Part shown: piece after piece, positions 7,113 to 13,999 of the stretch | Numbering within the stretch: the stretch's first letter is position 1 | How the letters are laid out: the number at the start of each line of letters is the position of its first letter | Origin: Bacillota bacterium | Lineage (GTDB): Bacteria > Bacillota > Clostridia > Lachnospirales > Lachnospiraceae | Reading direction: 5' to 3' | DNA length: 33,859 nt | NCBI GenBank assembly: GCA_023398615.1 | Contig: JAEWSD010000046.1 | Location: forward strand, 1-33,859 | The notes under the pieces: model-generated | Told to the model about the DNA's origin: nothing | Seen by the model: the letters and a program-made list of their open reading frames with translations, nothing else | Database searches by the model: none | Made by a program: the position numbers and the translations under genes

Positions 7113-7784
7113 TTATATTATCCTCTCAGGTATTACCCTGGTACTGACCGTCACACCATCTCCAACCGGCAGCACGGCCGTCTCCAGCTCCTCCATGTGG
7201 GTCAGTGCATAAAGGTATTCTCTCATCCTGGAGTGGATTGTCCTGTCCCTTCTTGTAATACTGTAACGGGATTCCGCTACCGTTCCGTCCTGCAATACAT
7301 TATCCGTTACCAGCAATCCGCCGGCCGGGAGCAGCTTCATGAGCTGGGGAAGGAAATTCATATATTGAGCTTTTGCCGCATCCAGAAAGATGAAATCAAA
7401 GCGGTTATTCTCCCGGGATGCCAGCTGCTTTAATACCGCCAGGGCGTCCCCTTCCAGTAAGGTAATCCGGGATGCCTTCGGTGCGGCCGCAAGGTTCTTT
7501 CTGGCCTTCACCAGCCGCATTTCCACCTTCTCAATTGTCGTTACCGTACAGTCTTCCGGAGCATATTCACTCATGAGGATTGCCGAAAAACCTATGGCAG
7601 TCCCTATTTCCAGAATGCGCTGCGGTTTCTTTAAGGCCAGGAGAAACTTAAGAAAAGTCTGCGTCTCCTTCCGGATGATCGGAACTCCTTCCAGCAGCGC
7701 TGTTTTCTCCAGCTCCTTCAAATGCAACGGCAGCTCTTGTTCCAGGGAATTAATGTATGCCGCAATTCTTTCGTCTACTATCAT
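7113..7784 (-). CDS. trmR: tRNA 5-hydroxyuridine methyltransferase (TrmR/YrrM-like)
   Basis: The 223-residue protein is a class I SAM-dependent O-methyltransferase. Motif I is ILEIGTAIGFS (residues 57-67), an acidic IEK loop follows near 84-86, and FDFIFLDAAKAQY plus DNVL match the metal-dependent catechol-OMT-like group. In Bacillus YrrM (TrmR) methylates 5-hydroxyuridine-34 to 5-methoxyuridine. Its placement between an mltG-like gene and a U32 gene is the same as in Bacillus (yrrL-yrrM-yrrN-yrrO), which is the main reason for naming it. The ATG at 7784 has GGGAGA seven bases upstream; an ATG five codons earlier overlaps that RBS. A generic small-molecule O-methyltransferase is the alternative. 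Confidence 0.85.
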   Translation of the reverse strand: MIVDERIAAYINSLEQELPLHLKELEKTALLEGVPIIRKETQTFLKFLLALKKPQRILEIGTAIGFSAILMSEYAPEDCTVTTIEKVEMRLVKARKNLAAAPKASRITLLEGDALAVLKQLASRENNRFDFIFLDAAKAQYMNFLPQLMKLLPAGGLLVTDNVLQDGTVAESRYSITRRDRTIHSRMREYLYALTHMEELETAVLPVGDGVTVSTRVIPERII

Positions 7785-7827
7785 TCGGTATTCTCCCATT
7801 AAGATATGAGTATTCTGTCAGCAAAGA

Positions 7828-7859
7828 GCGAACCGAGAACGGTTTACGTCACGGTTCGC
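7828..7859. promoter_or_regulatory. Hairpin between mltG-like gene and trmR
   Basis: GCGAACCG (7828-7835) and CGGTTCGC (7852-7859) form a perfect 8-bp stem. A nearer CGGTT could pair with the same AACCG instead, so two mutually exclusive folds exist. There is no strong U-tract on the minus strand, which suggests a leaky terminator, attenuator or processing site. Confidence 0.4.
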
Positions 7860-7930
7860 CTGGATTGCTTGATCTTATTTAAAGATTCAGAATATCATAA
7901 TACATATCACTATAAACAAACGGTTTCACG

Positions 7931-8455
7931 CTACTCCGCGGTATCGCCGTCCTCCGGTCCCTCATCCTGCGAATCCTCATCGCCATCCTGCGAATCCGTA
8001 TCCTGGTCCTTAGTATCGGTGTTTACCGAAGCACCCGTGCCGTCCGTCTTACTATCCTCTTCCGTCTCTTCCGTTAACGGAACCGTTATAATTGCAAAAA
8101 TCTCATCATAAGTCATGGAAGTATTTACGATAAAGGTACCCGGCATGATATTATACTTTTTCAGTTTTGCCTTAAGATAAAAGGAATATTTATTTACGAT
8201 AACCTTGTTCAACTCCAGCTTGCTGGCTACGTTCATGGTAGATTCGCCCTGTTTGACCTGAATCTCAATATCACGTCCCGGTGCCTCGGATGCAGTCACC
8301 TGACCGAAGATCTGGTAACAGAATTGATACGTCTGTCTGCTTACACTTATAATCAGCATAACAACAACCGTATAAAAAATAATATTCAACAGTAAACGTA
8401 ATATAAAACTGGTTATTTTTAAAACTAGTTTTGTAGTAGCAGGCCTTGAAGTCAT
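7931..8455 (-). CDS. Short MltG/YceG-like membrane protein without catalytic domain
   Basis: The 174-residue product has a cytosolic basic N-terminus, one membrane helix (about 14-38) and an extracellular part. Residues ~62-124 (IEIQVKQGESTMNVASKLE...) match the LysM-like N-terminal subdomain of MltG/YceG endolytic transglycosylases. After residue 128 only an acidic, low-complexity tail of D, E, T and S remains. The catalytic YceG domain with its conserved Glu is absent; full MltG has about 350 residues. No frameshift remnant is seen downstream, so the short form looks intended. Genomic position matches yrrL (mltG) of Bacillus. A regulatory or scaffolding role at the septal wall machinery is inferred. 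AAAGGAGAAAG precedes the start. Confidence 0.75.
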   Translation of the reverse strand: MTSRPATTKLVLKITSFILRLLLNIIFYTVVVMLIISVSRQTYQFCYQIFGQVTASEAPGRDIEIQVKQGESTMNVASKLELNKVIVNKYSFYLKAKLKKYNIMPGTFIVNTSMTYDEIFAIITVPLTEETEEDSKTDGTGASVNTDTKDQDTDSQDGDEDSQDEGPEDGDTAE

Positions 8456-8478
8456 ATCGGCTTTCTCCTTTTATACAA

Positions 8479-10152
8479 TCAATTCACTTCCATGATGATC
8501 GGCAGTATCATAGGATTTCTCTTGGTTCGTTTCCATAAGTAATCACTTAAGGAATCCTTAATTTCCGTCTTCATCTTACCCCAATCCGTAGTGTTCTTAT
8601 TCAGGCATTTATCCAGGGCATCGCTTACAACAATCTTAGCCTCATCGATAAGGTTCTCGGATTCTCTTACATATACAAAACCTCTTGAGACAATATCCGG
8701 ACCGGATAAAACCTGGTTCGTATATTTCTCCAGGGTAATCACTACGATCAGCAAACCGTTTTCCGACAGATGCTGCCTGTCACGAAGTACGATATTTCCG
8801 ACATCACCGACACCAAGCCCATCCACAAGGATTCCCTGTGCCGGCACCTTGCCGGTAACCGCAGCGCGCTCAGAGGATATCTCCATGACATCACCGGAAG
8901 AAAGTACAAATACATTCTCCTTCGGAATACCCATACTCTGCGCCAGTTCCGAATGCTTCATCAAATGCCTGTATTCACCGTGAAGCGGAATCGCATATTT
9001 GGGTTTGGTCAAGGCATAAATTAGCTTGATTTCCTCCTGACATGCATGCCCGGACACATGCGTATCCTGATAGATTACCTTAGCGCCCTTCATGGACAGT
9101 TCGTTTATTACCTTAGACACTGCCTTTTCATTGCCGGGAATCGGGGTGGAGCTTAATATTATGGTATCTCCCGGTTTGATGGAAACCTTTTTATGAATGG
9201 AAGCCGCCATCCTGGGCAGAGCAGCCATCGTTTCTCCCTGGCTTCCGGTTGTTATCAGTACGGTTTTCTCATCCGGATAATTCTTCATCTGTTCTATATC
9301 AATGAGCATGTTATCGGGTATGCTGATATAACCAAGCTCCGAGGCCGTAGTAACGATATTTACCATACTCCTGCCCTCGATTACTACTTTTCTTCCGAAT
9401 TTCTGTGCGGAATTGACGATCTGCTGAACCCTGTCGACATTTGATGCAAAGGTGGCCACAATGATCCGGTTTCTGGCATTTTCCGCAAATATATTGTCAA
9501 AGGTCTTGCCCACCGTTTTTTCCGACATCGTGTATCCGGGCCTTTCCACATTGGTACTGTCCGACAGTAACGCCAGCACGCCCTTTTTGCCCAGCTCGCC
9601 GAAACGCTGTAAATCAATTGTCTCTCCGAATACCGGTGTGTAATCCACCTTAAAGTCACCGGTATGCACGATAACACCGGCCGGCGTAAAGATTGCCAGA
9701 GCCGCCGCATCCGCAATACTGTGATTGATCCGGATAAATTCTATCCGGAAGCATCCGAGATTAATCGATTGTCCGTATTTAATTACTTTTCTCTTTGTTG
9801 TTTTTAATAAATTATGTTCCTTTAATTTGTTCTCAATGATACCGATTGTTAACTTTGTCGCATAAATGGGGACGTTAATATCCTTTAATATATATGGAAG
9901 CGAACCGATATGATCCTCATGGCCGTGTGTTATAACAAAGCCCTTGACCTTGCTGATATTCTCCTTAAGATAAGTCACATCCGGTATCACCAGGTCAATT
10001 CCCAGCATTTCATCATCCGGAAAGGATAACCCGCAGTCTACAACGATAATGCTGTCCTCATATTCATATGCGGTTATATTCATTCCGATTTGCTCAAGTC
10101 CTCCAAGGGGTATAATTTTTACACCCTTCTGTTCTGTTAAATTTTCTTTCAA
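8479..10152 (-). CDS. rnjA: Ribonuclease J
   Basis: The 557-residue protein is a metallo-beta-lactamase/beta-CASP nuclease. The metal-binding HGHEDH stands at residues 76-81, followed by further ligands in NHSIADA and HTGDFKVD, and the beta-CASP part with HVSGHACQEEIK and PLHGEYRH. A C-terminal domain follows to IIMEVN. RNase J performs 5'-to-3' exonucleolytic and endonucleolytic mRNA decay and rRNA maturation in Firmicutes. The start is the TTG at 10152, eight bases after GGAGG; an in-frame TTG at 10167 overlaps the RBS itself. Whether it is the J1 or J2 type cannot be decided here. It lies 23 bp upstream of the mltG-like gene and downstream of fur. Confidence 0.95.
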   Translation of the reverse strand: MKENLTEQKGVKIIPLGGLEQIGMNITAYEYEDSIIVVDCGLSFPDDEMLGIDLVIPDVTYLKENISKVKGFVITHGHEDHIGSLPYILKDINVPIYATKLTIGIIENKLKEHNLLKTTKRKVIKYGQSINLGCFRIEFIRINHSIADAAALAIFTPAGVIVHTGDFKVDYTPVFGETIDLQRFGELGKKGVLALLSDSTNVERPGYTMSEKTVGKTFDNIFAENARNRIIVATFASNVDRVQQIVNSAQKFGRKVVIEGRSMVNIVTTASELGYISIPDNMLIDIEQMKNYPDEKTVLITTGSQGETMAALPRMAASIHKKVSIKPGDTIILSSTPIPGNEKAVSKVINELSMKGAKVIYQDTHVSGHACQEEIKLIYALTKPKYAIPLHGEYRHLMKHSELAQSMGIPKENVFVLSSGDVMEISSERAAVTGKVPAQGILVDGLGVGDVGNIVLRDRQHLSENGLLIVVITLEKYTNQVLSGPDIVSRGFVYVRESENLIDEAKIVVSDALDKCLNKNTTDWGKMKTEIKDSLSDYLWKRTKRNPMILPIIMEVN

Positions 10153-10233
10153 AAAATGCACCTCCAATGGTTAGTTTATGTAGTATTATCCATTATATTT
10201 CAAGTGCACTAAGTATTAAATCAAATCCCTGTT

Positions 10234-10710
10234 TCAATTTGGTGACAGTTTCTTATTATGTTCCTCGTCCCGGCAATCCTTACAGTAACCGAACAGTTTA
10301 ACCTCGTGGTCCACCACTTCAAAATCCATAGCCTTCTGTATACTGTCCTCTAAAGTCTCAAGTAAATCGCCCTGAAAAGTAAATACATTGCCGCAGCCTA
10401 AGCATATTAAATGATGATGATGATGCGAGCTGTCATGGCAGCCTTTCCTGCCAATCTCATAACGCGCATACCCATCACCAAGATCCAGCTTATCAATAAG
10501 GTTTAACTCTGCTAATAATTGAATCGTTCTGTAAACCGTTGCCAACCCGATATCCGGGTTCTTCTTCTTTACACATTCATATATTTCTTCAGCAGTTAAA
10601 TGCTTATCCGGTCTGCTTTCCAATGCTTCCAAAATCGTTATCCTCTGCATGGTAACCTTAAGCCCGTTCTGTTTCAATAACGTTTTAAACCGTTCCTGCT
10701 TGTCCGGCAT
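10234..10710 (-). CDS. Fur-family metal-responsive repressor
   Basis: The 158-residue protein has an N-terminal winged helix (VTMQRITILEALES; LATVYRTIQLL as recognition region) and a C-terminal metal-binding dimer domain. It shows a run of five histidines followed by LICLGCG, and a second CxxC in GYCKDCRD; the two CxxC pairs form the structural zinc site. The sequence resembles the clostridial Fur/PerR group, but the sensed metal (iron, zinc or peroxide via iron) cannot be told from it. The ATG at 10710 has AAGGTG at good spacing; an ATG two codons earlier is possible. An inverted repeat sits directly upstream and could be its own operator. Confidence 0.88.
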   Translation of the reverse strand: MPDKQERFKTLLKQNGLKVTMQRITILEALESRPDKHLTAEEIYECVKKKNPDIGLATVYRTIQLLAELNLIDKLDLGDGYARYEIGRKGCHDSSHHHHHLICLGCGNVFTFQGDLLETLEDSIQKAMDFEVVDHEVKLFGYCKDCRDEEHNKKLSPN

Positions 10711-10726
10711 ACTCATATCACCTTCC

Positions 10727-10752
10727 TGATTACACGGTACTGTCCGTAATCA
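10727..10752. promoter_or_regulatory. Inverted repeat in front of fur-family gene
   Basis: TGATTAC (10727-10733) and GTAATCA (10746-10752) are perfect inverted arms around 12 bp. The arm sequence resembles the half-site of Fur/PerR boxes, but the spacing is much longer than the usual single base. It may be an autoregulatory operator or only an RNA hairpin in the leader. Confidence 0.4.
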
Positions 10753-10814
10753 TTGAAATCTTAAAATCTGATCAAATAATCCGCACTTATTATAATCCTT
10801 TTCACTCTTTCTTT

Positions 10815-11093
10815 TTATTCTGTTTCAAATTCAATATCATCCATCAATTCTTCAAATATTTTTGCTATTAATTCCAACTCCTGTTCATTTTCTATCATTT
10901 CATATAAAGCCGAATCATCCGTATCCTTCGATACGTCCTTTAAAATATACGCGTTTCCTTCCTCAGTATCTTCATAGGAGTCGGAAACCAGAAGATAGGT
11001 AAAACCGTTCACTTTCGTCTGTTCCAGGACATAAAATTCCACATTCTCATTATCGTCTGTCGTAAATATTACCTTACTGTCACTGTTCTTCAT
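10815..11093 (-). CDS. DUF1292 protein (YrzB-like)
   Basis: The 92-residue acidic protein matches the DUF1292 family: IIFTTDDNENVEFYVLEQTKVNG-type opening strands, a DSYEDTEEGNAYILKD core and an acidic helical end. The function of the family is unknown; Bacillus YrzB lies between ruvX (yrrK) and mltG (yrrL), the same neighbourhood as here. The ATG at 11093 has GGGAGCGG upstream and overlaps the ruvX end by 14 nt; the earlier ATG at 11108 overlaps that RBS. It is soluble, with no membrane segment. Confidence 0.85.
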   Translation of the reverse strand: MKNSDSKVIFTTDDNENVEFYVLEQTKVNGFTYLLVSDSYEDTEEGNAYILKDVSKDTDDSALYEMIENEQELELIAKIFEELMDDIEFETE

Positions 11094-11541
11094 GATATCC
11101 GCTCCCATCCGTCAGATTCTGCCTGCTCCTCATTTCAAGATAGCCCTGCAGAATCAATACGGCCGCTAATTTATCCACTACCGCTTCCCTGTCACGCCGT
11201 CGTACCTCTCCGAGGATCAGCGTCCGGGTAGCAGCCACCGTTGTAAGTCTCTCATCCCAAAGTATTACCTCAAGCCCGGTCCTTCTTCTTAACATATCTG
11301 CAAACTCTTCCGATATCAAAGCACGTTCGCCAATCGTATTATTCATATTCTTGGGATATCCCAACACAATGAGCCCAACCTCATATTCCTTTATCAGCTC
11401 TTCTATCCTGGCTAAAGTCTGGCGCAGCTTTGTCTCCTGTTTTCTTCGTATTGTCTCAATTCCCTGAGCAGTAATCATCAATTCGTCACTGATTGCCACA
11501 CCGACAGTGACAGAACCGTAATCCAATCCCATTACACGCAT
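11080..11541 (-). CDS. ruvX: Putative pre-16S rRNA nuclease / Holliday junction resolvase (YqgF/RuvX)
   Basis: The 153-residue protein has the RNase H-like fold of the YqgF family: GLDYGSVTVGVAISD at residues 5-19 with the first catalytic Asp, IVLGYPKNMN, LWDERLTT with the middle acidic residue, and DKLAAVLILQGYLE with the last Asp. Family members process the 5' end of 16S rRNA and have been proposed as Holliday junction resolvases. AAGGAG precedes the ATG. It follows ireB by 14 bp and overlaps the DUF1292 gene, a conserved order in Firmicutes. Confidence 0.93.
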   Translation of the reverse strand: MRVMGLDYGSVTVGVAISDELMITAQGIETIRRKQETKLRQTLARIEELIKEYEVGLIVLGYPKNMNNTIGERALISEEFADMLRRRTGLEVILWDERLTTVAATRTLILGEVRRRDREAVVDKLAAVLILQGYLEMRSRQNLTDGSGYHEEQ

Positions 11542-11555
11542 ATTGGCTCCTTAGT

Positions 11556-11816
11556 CTACTTAAGATTACGGTTAATATAGTCTGTCAGCAACTCTTCCAG
11601 AATCTCATCTCTCTCAACCTTCATAATTAAACTTCTCGCATTGTTATGGCTCGTTATGTAGGTTGGATCCCCTGACATGACGTATCCAACGATTTGGTTT
11701 ACCGGATTATATCCCTTCTCTGTCATAGCTGTAAAAACAGTGGAAATAATATCCTTCACTGAAATTTCATTTTCTTTCTGTACCTTAAAATATTGCGTAT
11801 TGTTGAATTCCTGCAT
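11556..11816 (-). CDS. ireB: IreB-family regulatory phosphoprotein (DUF965)
   Basis: The 86-residue protein matches the IreB/YrzL family along its full length: FKVQKENEISVKDIISTVF at the start, then YNPVNQIVGYVMSGDPTYIT and HNNARSLIMK. In Enterococcus IreB is phosphorylated on threonines by the Ser/Thr kinase IreK and acts against cephalosporin resistance. The kinase and phosphatase genes are not in this window. Position next to ruvX is conserved. A possible weak promoter (TTGGGC, 17 bp, TAATCT) lies in the 123-bp gap upstream, and GAAGGA serves as RBS. Confidence 0.92.
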   Translation of the reverse strand: MQEFNNTQYFKVQKENEISVKDIISTVFTAMTEKGYNPVNQIVGYVMSGDPTYITSHNNARSLIMKVERDEILEELLTDYINRNLK

Positions 11817-11939
11817 ACCATCACGTCCTTCTCTTACTTTAAACCTGCCAATCAGTAACCTGTGTTCCTGAGATTATCTGTTTAATTAATCACGCCCAAA
11901 GTGCTTATTATTATATATTAATATAAATCTTTAGAAATT

Positions 11940-13289
11940 TCAATCCATTATTTCACAGAACATAATTTCTTTCGTGAGATAGCCTGTAACCGTACCGGCT
12001 GTAATCCGGTTGCCAAGCTCTTCTTCCGATTCCACGGCCAGCTTCAGATACCGCTCGTTATGTCCGACCTGGTAGTCCCTGCCCTCAACCGTTATATGCT
12101 CCTCGATAAGGATTTTCTCCGTCTTTCCTATAAACGATGCCTGATATTCCTTCCTCATTTCAGCCTCCAGAGCTAACAGAAGTTCGCTTCTTTCCGCTTT
12201 CACGGCTTCCGTGACCTGGCCGGACATCGCTTGCGCTTTTGTACCCTTTCGTGCCGAATACTTAAAGATATGCATCTGCGCAAAGGCAACTTTCTTAAGA
12301 AAATCCACGGTTTTATCGAATTCCTCCCGGGTTTCTCCCGGGAAACCGGCGATTACGTCGGTGGTAATAGCCGGATTATCGAAATATCTTCGAAGAAGCA
12401 CACATTTCTCATAGTATTCCCCAGAAGTGTACCTCCGATTCATCCGTTTCAGTGTTTCGTCGCATCCGCTTTGCAGGGAAAGATGGAAATGCGGACATAT
12501 TTTTCTGTTACCAGATAAAGTCTTGGCAAATTTCTCAGTGATTATTCCTGGCTCCAGGGAACCAAGCCGAATTCTTTCCAAACCGTCAATCGTACTTAAG
12601 CCCACTATGAGTTTAAGCAGGTACGGCTGTTTATCCGTATTGCCCTCGAAATCAATGCCATAGGAAGACAGGTGAATTCCGGTGAGTACAATCTCCTTGT
12701 AGCCCTTGCCAACCAATAATTCCACTTCCCGGAAGACCTCTTTCTCCGCCCTGCTCCTTACCCTGCCCCTGGCATAAGGTATGATACAGTAGGAACAGAA
12801 TTGATTGCAGCCGTCCTGTATCTTGATATAAGCTCTCGTCTTCTCGGAAACCGAATCAATGCTGAGTGCTTCATAACCGGCTTCCTTACCGATATCCAGA
12901 ATGGCATTCTTAACAATACCGTTTTGTTCATAATATTCATCCAGGATTTGAATGATATCCTTTTTCTTGTTATTCCCGATTACAATATCGACGGAACCGT
13001 CCTGCTCCAGCACGTCCCCGGCCGCCTGTACATAGCAGCCGACGGCCACAACGACCGCGTTCTTATTCATTTTTCTTGCTTTATGCAGCATTTGACGCGA
13101 TTTGCGGTCTGCGATATTAGTTACGGTGCAGGTATTCACCACATAGATATCGGCATGTTCCGCAAAATCAACAATCCGATAGCCGGAATCCTCAAATAAC
13201 TTCTGCATGGCATCCGTTTCATAGGAATTCACCTTGCACCCCAGTGTAAGGAACGCAGCTGTTTTTCCCGTGTCCATTGCTCTATCCAT
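11940..13289 (-). CDS. mtaB: tRNA t6A37 methylthiotransferase MtaB
   Basis: The 449-residue radical-SAM enzyme has the methylthiotransferase layout. An N-terminal UPF0004 domain has cysteines C18 (LGCKVN), C54 and C85 for the auxiliary cluster. The radical-SAM motif is CNQFCSYC (C161, C165, C168), and a C-terminal TRAM domain follows. LGCKVNSYET and the length mark the MtaB (YqeV) subgroup, which converts t6A to ms2t6A at position 37 of ANN-decoding tRNAs, rather than MiaB or RimO. The RBS is weak for the first ATG; an ATG four codons later is possible. The leader shares a 246-bp region with the divergent Crh-like gene. Confidence 0.93.
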   Translation of the reverse strand: MDRAMDTGKTAAFLTLGCKVNSYETDAMQKLFEDSGYRIVDFAEHADIYVVNTCTVTNIADRKSRQMLHKARKMNKNAVVVAVGCYVQAAGDVLEQDGSVDIVIGNNKKKDIIQILDEYYEQNGIVKNAILDIGKEAGYEALSIDSVSEKTRAYIKIQDGCNQFCSYCIIPYARGRVRSRAEKEVFREVELLVGKGYKEIVLTGIHLSSYGIDFEGNTDKQPYLLKLIVGLSTIDGLERIRLGSLEPGIITEKFAKTLSGNRKICPHFHLSLQSGCDETLKRMNRRYTSGEYYEKCVLLRRYFDNPAITTDVIAGFPGETREEFDKTVDFLKKVAFAQMHIFKYSARKGTKAQAMSGQVTEAVKAERSELLLALEAEMRKEYQASFIGKTEKILIEEHITVEGRDYQVGHNERYLKLAVESEEELGNRITAGTVTGYLTKEIMFCEIMD

Positions 13290-13445
13290 TCCAATGATTG
13301 CCTTTCCTTTATATCCTAAAAATACTCTATCCTTCCGTTATACCGGCTTATTGTTGCCTCTTCCCCATCCTTAATCCTTCCGTCTCTGTTTAAAAATTTC
13401 GTTAAAATTTGCCTGTATCATCCATTTTTTTATCTACTTTGTATA

Positions 13446-13474
13446 TTGACTTTTAATTTGCTAAATTGTAGTAT
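13446..13474 (+). promoter_or_regulatory. Sigma-A promoter of the HPr/Crh-like gene
   Basis: TTGACT (13446-13451) and TAGTAT (13469-13474) are separated by 17 bp. The predicted start near 13481 leaves a leader of about 55 nt with a strong AAGGAGGAG RBS. Confidence 0.75.
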
Positions 13475-13535
13475 AGACTTGTAGCAAAGATAAGAAAAAA
13501 GTGTTCTTATTATAACCAAAAAAGGAGGAGTTATC

Positions 13536-13766
13536 ATGAAAACAGTAAAAATCTCTCTTAATTCCATTGATAAGGTGAAATCCTTCGTAAATGACGTTAC
13601 TAAATTCGATTCTGATTTTGATTTAGTATCCGGAAGATACGTTATCGATGCCAAATCTATTATGGGTATTTTTAGTCTGGATTTATCAAAACCGATTGAT
13701 TTAAACATCCACAGTGAAGACAACGTTGATCAAATTCTTACTATTCTCAAACCATATATCGTTTAA
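13536..13766 (+). CDS. HPr/Crh-like protein lacking the active-site histidine
   Basis: The 76-residue protein aligns with the PTS phosphocarrier HPr through DAKSIMGIFSLDLSKPIDLNI, which contains the regulatory serine region (Ser41 here, equivalent to Ser46). The usual GLHARPA segment with His15 is replaced by SIDKVKSFV, so it cannot pass phosphate from enzyme I. This is the pattern of Bacillus Crh, which is phosphorylated only on serine by HPr kinase and then acts with CcpA. A role in carbon catabolite control is therefore plausible but inferred. It has its own promoter, an excellent RBS and its own terminator, and points away from mtaB. Confidence 0.82.
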   Translation: MKTVKISLNSIDKVKSFVNDVTKFDSDFDLVSGRYVIDAKSIMGIFSLDLSKPIDLNIHSEDNVDQILTILKPYIV

Positions 13767-13788
13767 TCATTAACTTTTTAATAATTAG

Positions 13789-13813
13789 GAGGATACGCCG
13801 TATCCTCTTTTTT
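13789..13813 (+). terminator. Intrinsic terminator after the HPr/Crh-like gene
   Basis: GAGGATAC (13789-13796), a GCC loop and GTATCCTC (13800-13807) form a perfect 8-bp stem followed by six T residues. The stop codon lies 23 bp upstream. Confidence 0.9.
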
Positions 13814-13972
13814 ATTTCATAGGAAAGACCTTGTTACGGTGACGTTCTACAATAATCCTATGAAATAAAAAGCGCTCCGCTATGGGTGCGCACTCGCGCG
13901 TATGGAATTTTACCGGCAAAGCCGGCCGCGCTCGGCGAGAGAGTTTGCCTTTGGCAAACTCTTTGTTCTCGT
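13809..13972 (+). repeat. Structured intergenic repeat, copy B
   Basis: Plus-strand order of parts: a 16-bp perfect hairpin (13809-13824 with 13856-13871, arms ending CATAGGA/TCCTATG), AAAAAGCGCTCCGCTATGG, TGCGCAC, a GC-rich cruciform with CCGGCAAAGCCGG, and GAGTTTGCC-TTT-GGCAAACTC (13941-13961). It matches copy A at 6945-7079 read on the opposite strand. Stems differ in sequence between the copies while remaining paired. A further 9-bp hairpin (13970-13990) follows only in this copy, just before the end of thiI. Confidence 0.85.
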
Positions 13973-13999
13973 ATAGAATTCTTCTATACGATAAAATTC

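Noticed and set aside
13430..13723. Minus-strand frame opposite the HPr/Crh-like gene
   Set aside because: It overlaps a gene with a clear promoter, RBS, terminator and family match; the minus frame has none of these.
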